Assembly: GCF_016907235.1 (NCBI RefSeq)
Contig: NZ_JAFBBO010000001.1
Span: 3,906,001 to 3,970,000 of the forward strand
Source of the DNA: Oerskovia jenensis
Lineage (GTDB): Bacteria; Actinomycetota; Actinomycetes; Actinomycetales; Cellulomonadaceae
DNA: 64,000 nucleotides
Direction: 5' to 3'
Positions 23,285-32,043 of this stretch are shown one piece after another (the stretch's first letter is position 1; each line of letters opens with the position of its first letter). The notes under the pieces are model-generated. The model saw only the letters and a list, made by a program, of their open reading frames with translations. It was not told where the DNA came from and did no database searches. Made by a program: the position numbers and the translations under genes.

Positions 23285-24231
23285 GAGGTTCCTCCAGGAA
23301 GGGTCCCTGCTGCGCCGTCCTGGCCCAGCAGGTGCAGGATCTGGCGGCGCAGCGCCAGGTACTCGGGCGCTGCGTGGTCGCGGGGTCGGTCGAACGGGAC
23401 GGTCAGGTCGGCCAGCACGCGCGCGGGCCGGTCGGAGAAGACGACGACGCGGTTCGCGAGGCGCAGGGCCTCGTCGACGTCGTGCGTGACGAGGAGCGCG
23501 GTGAACCGCTCGGTCTGCCACAGGCGGAGGAGCTCGTCCTGCATGGTCAGGCGCGTGAGGGCGTCGAGCTTGCCGAGCGGTTCGTCCAGCAGGAAGACCC
23601 GCGGCCGGTTGACCAGCCCGCGGGCCAGGGCCGCGCGCTGGGCCATGCCCCCCGAGAGCGTGGCGGGCAGCGCGTCGGCGAAGTCGGTGAGCCCCACGAG
23701 GTCGAGCGCCCAGTCGACCCGGTCGGCGTCGAGCCGGGACCGGTGGCGAGCCTGAGGACCGAGCTCGGCGTTCTGGCGGACGGTCCGCCACGGGAACAGG
23801 TTCGGGTCCTGGAAGACCAGGGCCCGGCTCGGGTGAGGACCCACGATCGGGGTCCCGTCGACGGACACGCTCCCCGCGGCCGGGTCCGCGAGCCCCGCGA
23901 GGAGGCGGAGCAAGGTCGACTTGCCGCAGCCGGACGGGCCGACGAGCGCGACGAAGTCGGACGGGGCGACGTCGAGGCTCACGTCGTCGAGCACGGGCAG
24001 GGTCGTGCGTGCGGGTTCGCCGGCATCCCGGCCTGCCCGACGGCGGCCCGCGCCCCGTCCTGTCACCGCACCCAGTGCGCGGCTCGCCCAGCCGCGCTCG
24101 CGGCGACCCGCGAGGTCGAAGTGATGGCTGACCGCCTCGATCCGCACGTGCCCGCCGCGCAGGGGTGCCGCAGGCCGGACGTCCGTAGGGGCCGCGGCCG
24201 GGGCGGGGGCGTGCTGCGCAGGACTCACCAT
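23281..24231 (-). CDS. ABC transporter ATP-binding protein, NitT/TauT (sulfonate) family
   Basis: Predicted 316 aa. Start ATG 24231 (AGAAGGA about 9 nt upstream); GTG 24228 would give the usual 4-nt overlap with the permease. Walker A GPSGCGKST (98-106), Q-loop VFQDPNLFPW, signature LSGGMAQR (about 193-200), Walker B VFLLDEP, H-loop VTHDVDEAL. This is the SsuB/TauB/NrtD type. An Arg/Gly-rich insert (about 42-78) separates the first strand from the core, unlike most family members. It energises import with the permease and binding protein encoded just upstream. Confidence 0.93.
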   Translation of the reverse strand: MVSPAQHAPAPAAAPTDVRPAAPLRGGHVRIEAVSHHFDLAGRRERGWASRALGAVTGRGAGRRRAGRDAGEPARTTLPVLDDVSLDVAPSDFVALVGPSGCGKSTLLRLLAGLADPAAGSVSVDGTPIVGPHPSRALVFQDPNLFPWRTVRQNAELGPQARHRSRLDADRVDWALDLVGLTDFADALPATLSGGMAQRAALARGLVNRPRVFLLDEPLGKLDALTRLTMQDELLRLWQTERFTALLVTHDVDEALRLANRVVVFSDRPARVLADLTVPFDRPRDHAAPEYLALRRQILHLLGQDGAAGTLPGGTS

Positions 24232-25385
24232 CGGACCAGATCCTTCTCCCAGGACAGCACGGCGTTCCGGACCCGGAACAGCAGGACGATCAGGGTGCGG
24301 CACAGCAGCACCATGATGAGGATGGCGACGTACATCTTGGGGTAGTCGGCCCAGCCCTTGACCCAGGAGATGTACCAGCCGAGACCGCTGCGGACCCCCA
24401 GCAGCTCGGCGAGCGCGAGCGCCCCGAGCGAGGCGCCGAGGCCCATGAACAGACCCGTGAAGATGCTCGGCAGCGCCCCCGGGATCGCGACCCGCCACAC
24501 GAGGAAGCGGGCCTTCGCGCCGAGCGTCTGCGCGACGTCGAAGTACCCGCGGGCGACCGACGCGATCCCCGCACGGGTCAGGACCGCCATGGGGAACCAC
24601 ACGCCGAACGCGATCATGAAGATCGAGCCGAGCTGCGGCGTCGGGACGATGACGAAGACGAGCGGGAGCAGCGTGCCCGCGGGCACGGGGCCGATCGACT
24701 GGAGCACCGGGTGGATCCAGTAGTTGGCCACCTTGCTCCACCCCATCGCGAGGCCCGTGAAGAAACCGCTCACCGCACCGACCGCGAAACCGACGAGCAG
24801 CAGCCGGGTCGAGGCCCAGAAGCTGCCCCAGAGCAGGCTGCGGTCCTCCCAGAAGTCGGACAGGAGCGTCTCCGGCGGCGCGAAGTGCGGCGCGTGGAGC
24901 CAGCCGGTCTTGGCCGTCGTGACCTCCCAGACCACGAACCACGCCGCGACGGCGACGTACCACCACGACCAGTGGCGGAGCCGGGTCGCGGCCCCCGCGA
25001 CGCTCAGCGCGAGCGCGAGCCAGACGGAGACCACGAGGACCACACCACCCAGGACCGCGAGGAAGGCCGTCCTGCCGGCGAGCGGGGAGAGGTCGGGGAC
25101 GTCGGGGACGCACCAGGTCACGGCGAGCACGACGATCCACGACGCGACGACGAGCAGTCCGCGCCGGAGCGTCGTCGGACGTGGGGTCGCTGTGCGGGTG
25201 GCGCCCCCGTCACCGGGGACCTCGTCACCCTCGGCGGAGGGTCCGTGACCCTCGGCGACGGAGGAGCCGTCCTGGGCGGCCGGGGCGTGACCCTCGGGCC
25301 CGCCTGCCCCGTCCTGGCGGTCTGCGCTCCCGCGGGCGGGCGTGCCCGTGGCACGCCTGCCCGGGACGCGCGTCAACGAGGTCAC
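24225..25385 (-). CDS. ABC transporter permease, NitT/TauT family
   Basis: Predicted 386 aa; GTG 25385 overlaps the binding-protein stop (GTGA). It has a Gly/Asp-rich hydrophilic N-terminus (about 1-50), two extra membrane helices (about 55-110), then the canonical BPD_transp_1 domain with the EAA-like loop around VAQTLGAKARFLVWRVAIPGALPSIFTGL. Around seven to eight membrane segments in all. Family members import sulfonates, taurine, nitrate or thiamine precursors; the downstream cbs gene and the Cys-coding leader favour an organosulfur substrate. Confidence 0.92.
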   Translation of the reverse strand: MTSLTRVPGRRATGTPARGSADRQDGAGGPEGHAPAAQDGSSVAEGHGPSAEGDEVPGDGGATRTATPRPTTLRRGLLVVASWIVVLAVTWCVPDVPDLSPLAGRTAFLAVLGGVVLVVSVWLALALSVAGAATRLRHWSWWYVAVAAWFVVWEVTTAKTGWLHAPHFAPPETLLSDFWEDRSLLWGSFWASTRLLLVGFAVGAVSGFFTGLAMGWSKVANYWIHPVLQSIGPVPAGTLLPLVFVIVPTPQLGSIFMIAFGVWFPMAVLTRAGIASVARGYFDVAQTLGAKARFLVWRVAIPGALPSIFTGLFMGLGASLGALALAELLGVRSGLGWYISWVKGWADYPKMYVAILIMVLLCRTLIVLLFRVRNAVLSWEKDLVRW

Positions 25386-26770
25386 CAGGTGAGCCCGAGG
25401 TCGGCGTACACGAGGTCCGCGAGCTTCTTGGGGTCGGTGCCCTGGTCCAGGTACCCGGTCTTCGCGAACTTCGCGATCCCCGGTTCGATCTCCTGTCGCA
25501 GCCCCACGGCCGACGGGCTGAAGCCGTAGGTCGTGAGGACCGACCTGACCGTTTCGACGTCGGCCGCGACGAGCTGCTTGTCGACCTCGAGCTGGGCGAT
25601 CTCGTCGATGTTCGCACCCACGTACCGGGCGCCCTCGGCCCACGCCTCGGTGAGGGCCTTGGCGACCTCGGGCTCGTCACGGACGAGGGCGCCGTTGATC
25701 GCCGTCGCGCAGCAGTAGGTCTGGGCGTTGAGGCCCTGCTGGTTGTTCGCGAGCTCGTGGGCGTAGCCACCGAGCGTGGGCAGGAGGGCCACGGGGTCGG
25801 AGGCCGCGATGGCCTGGATCTCACCGTCCTGCAGGGCCTGGGGCAGGATGTCGTTGTCGTACACGACCCACTCGACCTCACCGGCCGCCGGGTCGGGGTT
25901 GATCCCGGCGTCGAGCAGGTCGAGCGAGAAGAAGGACATCGCGGAGTTCCCGATCGAGGACACCCCGATCTTCTTGCCCCGCAGCAGCGCGACGTCGTCG
26001 TACGGCGAGTCGTTCAGCACCACGAGGCGCAGGCAGCCCTCGTGCAGTCCCGTCGTGAGCTTGACGTCGAGCCCCTGCTCGATGGGCTTGAGCCAGCTGA
26101 AGAAGATGCCCGGCCCGCCCGCGTAGGTCCCGGACGAGATGCCGTCCTTGGTGTCCTCGCCCGCCGCGCTGCGCACGACCTCGACGTTCAGGCCGTAGTC
26201 CTTGAAGATCCCGAGGTGGTGCGCGGCGTACAGCGGGGCCTCGCAGATGCCGCCGCCCTCGACGATCCGCAGGACCTTCGTGGTCAGGAGGGTCGGGCCG
26301 AGCGAGGGTGAGGCGCCCCCGGCCACGGCCCCCGCCGGGGAGACCGCGGCCGACCGGGACGCCCCCAGGAGGTAGCCACCCGCGCCGCCCAGGAGCAGCG
26401 CGCCGACGGCCACGCCGCCGACGAGCAGGTGCCGCCGGGAGATCAGGGGCCCGTCGGTCGCGTCGTCGTCGTGGAGGAGTGAGGGGTCGTAGGGCTCGGC
26501 GGGCGGGCCCGGGTGCGGCTGTCCGGCGGGGAGGTCGGTGTCGTCGGCGCCGGGGGCGACCGGCCCGCCGACCGCGGCGGGCGTGGCACGCCTGTCGCCC
26601 GGGGTCTCGTGCCGCAGGTCGTCGACGCCCGACGGCGGAGCCTGCGCCGTGCGGTCGTCCTGGCGCTCACCCGTGGCCGGGTCGGGCGCGGGCGTCCGGG
26701 GAGCCGGTGCGCTCGGCGTCGGGGCGTCGTCGGGCGTGCCCGGCTGGTCGGGGGAGGTGCGGTCGGTCAT
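25382..26770 (-). CDS. ABC transporter substrate-binding protein, NitT/TauT family, with long cytoplasmic tail
   Basis: Predicted 462 aa from ATG 26770 (GAGAGG upstream). A disordered Pro/Asp/Gly-rich stretch of about 110 residues precedes a twin-arginine-like signal or anchor (SRRHLLVGG at 111, hydrophobic to about 137). The binding domain follows (about 165-462; GICEAPLYAAHHLGIFKDYGL, GKKIGVSSIGNSAM). There is no lipobox Cys, so it may stay anchored by an uncleaved helix or be Tat-exported. First structural gene of the six-gene operon. Substrate probably a sulfonate or related sulfur compound (inference from context). Confidence 0.88.
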   Translation of the reverse strand: MTDRTSPDQPGTPDDAPTPSAPAPRTPAPDPATGERQDDRTAQAPPSGVDDLRHETPGDRRATPAAVGGPVAPGADDTDLPAGQPHPGPPAEPYDPSLLHDDDATDGPLISRRHLLVGGVAVGALLLGGAGGYLLGASRSAAVSPAGAVAGGASPSLGPTLLTTKVLRIVEGGGICEAPLYAAHHLGIFKDYGLNVEVVRSAAGEDTKDGISSGTYAGGPGIFFSWLKPIEQGLDVKLTTGLHEGCLRLVVLNDSPYDDVALLRGKKIGVSSIGNSAMSFFSLDLLDAGINPDPAAGEVEWVVYDNDILPQALQDGEIQAIAASDPVALLPTLGGYAHELANNQQGLNAQTYCCATAINGALVRDEPEVAKALTEAWAEGARYVGANIDEIAQLEVDKQLVAADVETVRSVLTTYGFSPSAVGLRQEIEPGIAKFAKTGYLDQGTDPKKLADLVYADLGLTW

Positions 26771-27014
26771 GAGGGGCCTCTCGGAAGGGTGGTCGAGGAC
26801 GTGCACGGGCGCAGGTGCGTCGAGAAGGAGATCGGGAGAACGCGTGACGCCAGGAGCCGACCGCGCGGGAGCGGGCTGCAGACGTCGAGGAAGGGGACCG
26901 TGCGAGATGGCAGACGGTGTGCGGCCGCGCTCGTCGGCGCGGTCGCTGTCGCGGGGTGCGCGCCGTCGGCGGTTCGTCCCGGGGTCGACGACGCGGCCGG
27001 TGTCACAGGGTAAG

Positions 27015-27032
27015 GACCCGACGCGTCGGGTC
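27015..27032. promoter_or_regulatory. 18-bp perfect palindrome in the operon leader
   Basis: GACCCGACGCGTCGGGTC is perfectly self-complementary. In the minus-strand leader it lies 27 nt after the uORF stop. It can act either as a dimeric-repressor operator or, in RNA, as part of an attenuator stem. The remainder of 26771-27058 shows no convincing gene (a 79-codon frame ending at the SBP start is discussed in the findings). Confidence 0.6.
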
Positions 27033-27058
27033 ACGCCAAGGGCGTCAGGCGCCTGCGG

Positions 27059-27157
27059 TCAGCCGCGACAACAGCGCGCGCCCACGGCCGACGTCGCAGC
27101 GCAGGGGGCGTGGACCGGGCTCTGTGCCCGGCCAGGAGGAGTGGTCGTGGCCGACAT
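27059..27157 (-). CDS. Putative leaderless cysteine leader peptide (uORF)
   Basis: Predicted 32 aa, starting MSATTTPPGRAQ, with one Cys at residue 19 and ending ARCCRG, so tandem Cys codons (TGT TGT) fall three codons before the stop. The ATG is 7 nt after a TACTCT -10 box, which predicts a leaderless mRNA. It lies 288 nt upstream of the transporter/cbs operon. Cys-Cys uORFs of this kind are known in mycobacteria to attenuate sulfur genes: ribosomes stall when charged tRNA-Cys is scarce. No homologue was searched; the assignment rests on position, codon content and promoter geometry. Confidence 0.7.
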   Translation of the reverse strand: MSATTTPPGRAQSPVHAPCAATSAVGARCCRG

Positions 27158-27164
27158 GCCGCAG

Positions 27165-27193
27165 AGAGTAGGGGCAGCACGTCGGTTCCGCAA
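27165..27193 (-). promoter_or_regulatory. Promoter of the sulfur/copper operon leader
   Basis: On the minus strand: TTGCGG (27193-27188), 17-nt spacer, TACTCT (27170-27165). Seven nucleotides separate the -10 box from the uORF ATG, placing the transcription start at or one base before the A of the ATG. Confidence 0.6.
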
Positions 27194-27328
27194 GGAGTTC
27201 CGCCGGTCGTTCCGCACAGCGGTCCGGTCTCGATGGCGGGCGGGGCGTCACCACGGTCCTGCGAGAGTCACCCGGGACGCGCCGCGGGGCAGGAAGAGCT
27301 TCGACGCCGGGCCCGCTAGCCTGACCGG

Positions 27329-27955
27329 ATGGCACGAGGGATCTACGTCGAGACTCCGATCTCCGCCTCGCTCGACGTCGTGTGGTCGCTCACGCAGGAC
27401 CCCGAGCAGCACGTGCGGTGGGACGTCCGGTTCTCGCGGATCGTGCCGACCGGGACCACGGAGTCGGGCGCCACCCGGTTCACGTACACCCGCCGCGTCC
27501 TGTTCCGCACGGTCGCCGGGGACGGCGTGAGCCTCGGGGAGACGGGGGGTCGTGACGGCTCGCGGACCTCGGCCCTGCGGTTCGCGACGTCGGACCCCGT
27601 GTCCCCCATCCGTTCGGGTCGCGGCTACTGGCGCTACGTGCCGGACGGCGACGGCGTCCGCTTCGTCACGGGCTACGACTACACCCCCGGCTGGGGGAGC
27701 GCCCTGGACCGTCTCGCGCGCCCCGCGCTGGGCTGGGCCACGGCGTGGAGCTTCGACCGCCTGCGCATCTGGGCCGAGCGGGACGAACCACCCGAGCGGT
27801 GGCCGCTCGTGAGCGTCCTGTGGTTCTGGCGCCCCGAGCGACCGCGTGCCGCCCGGTGCCGTCGGGCACCGGACGGCGGCCGACGCCGCGACGACCACCT
27901 GCGCGACGCGCCCGCGACCCTGGCCACGCTCCCCGCACCGGGAAGGACCCCATGA
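27329..27955 (+). CDS. SRPBCC-family protein (polyketide cyclase/START-like)
   Basis: Predicted 208 aa. Start ATG 27329, six nt after a TAGCCT box, so probably leaderless. The N-terminal YVETPISASLDVVWSLTQDPEQHVRWDVRFS and the later GRGYWRYVPDGDGVRFVTGYDY are typical of helix-grip (SRPBCC) proteins that bind hydrophobic ligands. The C-terminal 50 residues are Arg-rich and probably disordered. The stop overlaps the next start (ATGA), so it is translated together with the DUF4166 protein; a conserved pairing would imply they act on the same lipid-like ligand (inference). Confidence 0.8.
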   Translation: MARGIYVETPISASLDVVWSLTQDPEQHVRWDVRFSRIVPTGTTESGATRFTYTRRVLFRTVAGDGVSLGETGGRDGSRTSALRFATSDPVSPIRSGRGYWRYVPDGDGVRFVTGYDYTPGWGSALDRLARPALGWATAWSFDRLRIWAERDEPPERWPLVSVLWFWRPERPRAARCRRAPDGGRRRDDHLRDAPATLATLPAPGRTP

Positions 27956-28620
27956 CGTCGATGTTCCAGGAGGCCATGGGCCCCGACTTCGAGCGCCTGC
28001 ACCCCATGCTGCAGCGGCGGTTCTCGGTCGGGCTCGACAGCGGCCAGGCGTGCACGGGCCGTGGCGTGATGTCCGAGGTCCGTCGTGGTCCGTGGTGGAC
28101 CGTGCCGTTCCTCCAGCTCGGCCGGCTCCGCAACATCCTCGTGCCGGACACGGGCACGGACGTGCCGTTCACGATCGAGAACTACCCGTACCGGGACCCG
28201 CTCGGCCGCGAGACCGTGACGTTCGTCCGGGAGTACGCGATCCGGGGTCGCCGGAGACGGTTCGACGCCACGATGGTCCTCGCGGGGGACACGGTCGTCG
28301 ACTACCTCGGGACGCACCAGCACCTCGCGGTCGACCTCGACCTGCGGGCCGACGAGCGCGGCGGCCTGATCCTCACGTCCGGTGCGCAACGGTTCTACGA
28401 GGGCCCCGTCGGGTTCCGGTTCCCCCTGCTGCTGAGCGGTCGCGCCCGCCTCCACGAGTGGTACGACGAGGTCGACGACGTCTTCCGGGTCGACCTCGAG
28501 GTGACCAACGACCGGTTCGGGTTCCTGTTCGGGTACCGAGGGTCGTTCACGTGTGAGTGGACCTCCGCGCACGACGCGCCGGACCGGCTCAAGCCCCGGC
28601 GGCACGAGCAGCGGGCCTGA
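27952..28620 (+). CDS. DUF4166 domain protein
   Basis: Predicted 222 aa from ATG 27952, overlapping the SRPBCC gene by 4 nt. It opens MFQEAMGPDFERLHPMLQRRFS, the usual DUF4166 start, and contains the internal segments FTIENYPYRDPLGRETVTF and FRFPLLLSGRARLHEWYDEV. The family has no assigned reaction; it is often fused or adjacent to SRPBCC or NAD-binding proteins. No membrane segment or signal peptide. Separated from gatC by 72 nt that include the gatC promoter. Confidence 0.82.
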   Translation: MTSMFQEAMGPDFERLHPMLQRRFSVGLDSGQACTGRGVMSEVRRGPWWTVPFLQLGRLRNILVPDTGTDVPFTIENYPYRDPLGRETVTFVREYAIRGRRRRFDATMVLAGDTVVDYLGTHQHLAVDLDLRADERGGLILTSGAQRFYEGPVGFRFPLLLSGRARLHEWYDEVDDVFRVDLEVTNDRFGFLFGYRGSFTCEWTSAHDAPDRLKPRRHEQRA

Positions 28621-28692
28621 CCCGCCCGACCCGCCGGAAGGTGGGCCGGGACACCCCGGTGAGCGCCGTCGTCGGGCACTAGACTGGCGGGC

Positions 28693-28989
28693 ATGTCCAC
28701 CATCTCCCGTGATGAGGTCGCGCGCGTCGCCGTGCTGGCCCGCATCGACCTCCGGCCCGAGGAGCTCGACCGCCTCGCCGGCGAGCTCGACGTCATCGTC
28801 GATGCGATCGCCCAGGTGAGCGAGGTCGCCACTCCCGACGTCCCCGCCACGAGCCACCCGCTGCCGCTGACCAACGTCTTCCGTGACGACGTCCCCGTGC
28901 CGCCCCTGCCCGTCGAGGACGTCCTCGCCGCAGCACCGGCCAGCGAAGACGGACGCTTCAGCGTCCCGCAGATCCTCGGGGAGGAATGA
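28693..28989 (+). CDS. gatC: Aspartyl/glutamyl-tRNA amidotransferase subunit C
   Basis: Predicted 98 aa, normal length, with the family pattern [22 protein letters not shown] near the start and NVFRDDVP ... GRFSVPQIL at the end. GatC stabilises the GatA-GatB pair that converts Glu-tRNA(Gln) and/or Asp-tRNA(Asn) to the amidated forms. ATG 28693 lies 7 nt after TAGACT and has no Shine-Dalgarno, suggesting a leaderless transcript. The stop overlaps gatA. Confidence 0.96.
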   Translation: MSTISRDEVARVAVLARIDLRPEELDRLAGELDVIVDAIAQVSEVATPDVPATSHPLPLTNVFRDDVPVPPLPVEDVLAAAPASEDGRFSVPQILGEE

Positions 28990-30506
28990 TGAGCAACGAC
29001 CTGACGCGGCTGAGCGCCGCGGACCTCGCCGCGCACCTGGTCTCGGGCGAGGTGAGCAGCGTCGAGGCGACGCAGGCGCACCTCGACCGCATCGGCGACG
29101 TCGACCCCGCGGTCCACGCGTTCCTTCACGTGAGCACCGAGGACGCCCTCGCGACCGCTCGTGACGTCGACGCGCGCCGCGCCGCGGGCGAGGACCTGCA
29201 CCCCCTCGCGGGCGTGCCGATCGCGGTCAAGGACGTCGTCGTCACCAAGGGCCTCCCGACGACGGCCGGCTCCAAGATCCTCGAGGACTGGATCCCCCCG
29301 TACGACGCGACGATCGTCGAGCGCATCCGCGCCGCGGGCCTGCCGATCCTCGGCAAGACCAACATGGACGAGTTCGCGATGGGCTCCTCGACCGAGCACT
29401 CCGCGTACGGGAACACCCACAACCCGTGGGACCTCGACCGCATCCCCGGCGGCTCGGGCGGTGGCTCGGCCGCGGCCGTCGCCGCGTACGAGGCCCCCCT
29501 CGCGATCGGCACCGACACGGGCGGCTCGATCCGTCAGCCCGGCGCCGTGACCGGCACGGTCGGCGTCAAGCCCACCTACGGCGGCGTGTCCCGCTACGGC
29601 CTCATCGCCATGGCGTCCTCGCTCGACCAGGCGGGCCCCGTCACGCGCACCGTCCTCGACTCGGCGCTCCTGCACGAGCTCATCGGCGGCCACGACCCCC
29701 GCGACTCGACCTCGATCAACGAGGACCTCCCGCTGCTCGTCGACGCGGCCCGCCAGGGTGCGATCGGCGACCTGCGCGGCCTGCGCGTCGGCGTCGTCTC
29801 CGAGCTCTCGGGCGAGGGCTACCAGGAGGGCGTGAGCGCGCGCTTCGCGGAGTCGCTCGACCTGCTGCGCTCGCTCGGTGCCGAGATCATCGAGGTCTCG
29901 TGCCCGCACTTCAAGTACGCGCTCGGCGCCTACTACCTGATCATGCCGAGCGAGGCGTCGAGCAACCTCGCCAAGTTCGACGGCATGCGCTTCGGCCTGC
30001 GCGTCGAGCCCGAGGACGGCCCGATCACCGCAGAGCGCGTCATGTCCGCGACCCGCGGCCAGGGCTTCGGCGACGAGGTCAAGCGCCGCATCATCCTCGG
30101 CACGTACGCCCTGTCGGCGGGCTACTACGACGCCTACTACGGCAGCGCGCAGAAGGTCCGCACGCTCATCCAGCGCGACTTCGACGCGGCGTTCGCCCAG
30201 GCGGACGTCCTGGTCTCCCCGACGGCCCCCACCACGGCCTTCAAGTTCGGCGAGAAGCTCGACGACCCGCTCGCGATGTACCTCAACGACGTCGCGACGA
30301 TCCCCGCGAACCTCGCGGGCGTCCCGGGCATGTCGCTGCCGAACGGACTCTCGGACGACGGCCTGCCCGTCGGCTTCCAGATCCTCGCGCCGGCCAAGGC
30401 CGACGACCGTCTGTACCGCGTGGGTGCCGCCCTCGAGGCCGCCCTGGAGAACACGTGGGGCGGGCCGCTGCTGGCCAAGGCCCCGGAGCTGGAGGTCGCG
30501 CGATGA
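28986..30506 (+). CDS. gatA: Glutamyl-tRNA(Gln) amidotransferase subunit A
   Basis: Predicted 506 aa. The start is ATG 28986 or the adjacent ATG 28989; GGGGAGGA just upstream slightly favours the second. Amidase-signature protein: catalytic Lys in [14 protein letters not shown], the [13 protein letters not shown] glycine/serine loop, and [16 protein letters not shown] containing the nucleophile. It releases ammonia from glutamine for transamidation. It is the middle gene of gatCAB, overlapping both neighbours by 4 nt. Confidence 0.97.
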   Translation: MMSNDLTRLSAADLAAHLVSGEVSSVEATQAHLDRIGDVDPAVHAFLHVSTEDALATARDVDARRAAGEDLHPLAGVPIAVKDVVVTKGLPTTAGSKILEDWIPPYDATIVERIRAAGLPILGKTNMDEFAMGSSTEHSAYGNTHNPWDLDRIPGGSGGGSAAAVAAYEAPLAIGTDTGGSIRQPGAVTGTVGVKPTYGGVSRYGLIAMASSLDQAGPVTRTVLDSALLHELIGGHDPRDSTSINEDLPLLVDAARQGAIGDLRGLRVGVVSELSGEGYQEGVSARFAESLDLLRSLGAEIIEVSCPHFKYALGAYYLIMPSEASSNLAKFDGMRFGLRVEPEDGPITAERVMSATRGQGFGDEVKRRIILGTYALSAGYYDAYYGSAQKVRTLIQRDFDAAFAQADVLVSPTAPTTAFKFGEKLDDPLAMYLNDVATIPANLAGVPGMSLPNGLSDDGLPVGFQILAPAKADDRLYRVGAALEAALENTWGGPLLAKAPELEVAR

Positions 30507-32011
30507 GCGCACACGCAACCGTGGACCTGGTCGACTACGACGAGGCCGTCCGCCGCTACGACCCGGTCATCGGCATCGAGGTGCACGTCGAGCTCGGCAC
30601 GAGGACCAAGATGTTCTGCGCGGCCGAGGTCGAGTTCGGCGGCGAGCCCAACTCGCAGGTGACCCCGGTGAGCCTCGGCCTGCCCGGCGCCCTGCCCGTG
30701 GTCAACGGCAAGGCCGTCGAGTACGCGATCAAGATCGGGCTCGCGCTCAACTGCCAGATCGCCGAGTCGTGCCGCTTCGCCCGGAAGAACTACTTCTACC
30801 CGGACGTGCCCAAGAACTTCCAGACGTCGCAGTACGACGAGCCCATCGCGTTCGACGGCTACCTGGACGTCGAGCTCGAGGACGGCACGATCTTCCGCGT
30901 CGACATCGAGCGCGCGCACATGGAGGAGGACGCGGGCAAGAACACCCACGTGGGTGGTGCGACCGGTCGCATCCACGGTGCCGAGTACTCGCTCGTGGAC
31001 TACAACCGTGCGGGCATCCCGCTCGTGGAGATCGTCACGCGGCCCATCACGGGCGCGGGCGAGCGCGCCCCGGAGGTCGCTCGCGCATACGTCCAGACCC
31101 TGCGCGACATCTTCCGTGCGCTCGACGTGTCCGAGGCGCGCATGGAGCGCGGCAACGTCCGCGCGGACGTGAACCTGTCGCTGCGCGCGACCCCCGAGTC
31201 GCCGCTCGGCACGCGCACCGAGACCAAGAACGTGAACTCGTTCCGGTCGATCGAGCGCGCGGTCCGCTACGAGGTCTCGCGCCAGGCCGCGGTCCTCGAC
31301 GAGGGCGGCACGGTCATCCAGGAGACGCGCCACTGGCACGAGGACACCTCGATCACGACGGCCGGTCGCGTGAAGTCCGACGCCGAGGACTACCGCTACT
31401 TCCCGGAGCCGGACCTGGTGCCCGTCGCGCCGAGCCGTGACTGGGTCGAGCAGATCCGCGCGACGCTGCCCGAGCTTCCCGTGGCCCGCCGCAACCGCCT
31501 GCAGGGCGAGTGGGGCTACGCCGACGCCGAGATGCGCGACGTCGTCAACGCGGGTGCGCTCGGCCTCATCGAGTCGACGGTCGCGGCCGGTGCGAGCCCC
31601 GCGGCCGCGCGCAAGTGGTGGATGGGCGAGCTCGCCCGCTACGCCAAGACGAGCGAGACCGAGCTCGCGGAGATCGCGGTCACGCCGACGCAGATCGCTC
31701 AGCTCCAGGCCCTCGTGGACTCGGGGCGGATCAACGACAAGCTGGCTCGCCAGGTCCTCGAAGGCGTCCTCGCGGGCGAGGGGGACCCGGAGGCCGTCGT
31801 GGTCGCGCGGGGGCTCGAGGTCGTGTCGGACGACGGCGCGCTCCTCACCGCGATCGACGCAGCCCTCGCGGCGCAGCCCGACATCGTCGAGAAGGTGCGC
31901 TCGGGCAACCTGGGGCCGATCGGTGCGATCATCGGTGCGGTCATGAAGGCCACCAAGGGGCAGGCCGACGCCGGTCGCGTCCGCGAGCTGGTCATCGAGC
32001 GGATCGGCTGA
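30503..32011 (+). CDS. gatB: Aspartyl/glutamyl-tRNA amidotransferase subunit B
   Basis: Predicted 502 aa from ATG 30503, overlapping the gatA stop. Family landmarks: [21 protein letters not shown], the [11 protein letters not shown] segment, [19 protein letters not shown], and the metal/ATP region [11 protein letters not shown]. The C-terminal YqeY-like tail (about 360-500) contacts tRNA. It phosphorylates and amidates misacylated tRNA using ammonia channelled from GatA. Complete. Confidence 0.97.
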   Translation: MSAHATVDLVDYDEAVRRYDPVIGIEVHVELGTRTKMFCAAEVEFGGEPNSQVTPVSLGLPGALPVVNGKAVEYAIKIGLALNCQIAESCRFARKNYFYPDVPKNFQTSQYDEPIAFDGYLDVELEDGTIFRVDIERAHMEEDAGKNTHVGGATGRIHGAEYSLVDYNRAGIPLVEIVTRPITGAGERAPEVARAYVQTLRDIFRALDVSEARMERGNVRADVNLSLRATPESPLGTRTETKNVNSFRSIERAVRYEVSRQAAVLDEGGTVIQETRHWHEDTSITTAGRVKSDAEDYRYFPEPDLVPVAPSRDWVEQIRATLPELPVARRNRLQGEWGYADAEMRDVVNAGALGLIESTVAAGASPAAARKWWMGELARYAKTSETELAEIAVTPTQIAQLQALVDSGRINDKLARQVLEGVLAGEGDPEAVVVARGLEVVSDDGALLTAIDAALAAQPDIVEKVRSGNLGPIGAIIGAVMKATKGQADAGRVRELVIERIG

Positions 32012-32043
32012 TCCGTGCCCCGGAGGACGACGGAGGTGGTCGC

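Noticed and set aside
26771-27160. SAM- or B12-type riboswitch ahead of the sulfur operon
   Set aside because: I found none of the conserved core motifs of these riboswitches; the Cys uORF explains the long leader better.
30424-31440. Out-of-frame open frames inside gatB, ilvB, ilvC and other housekeeping genes
   Set aside because: They are shadows of the family-matched frame, with no start signal and no domain pattern.
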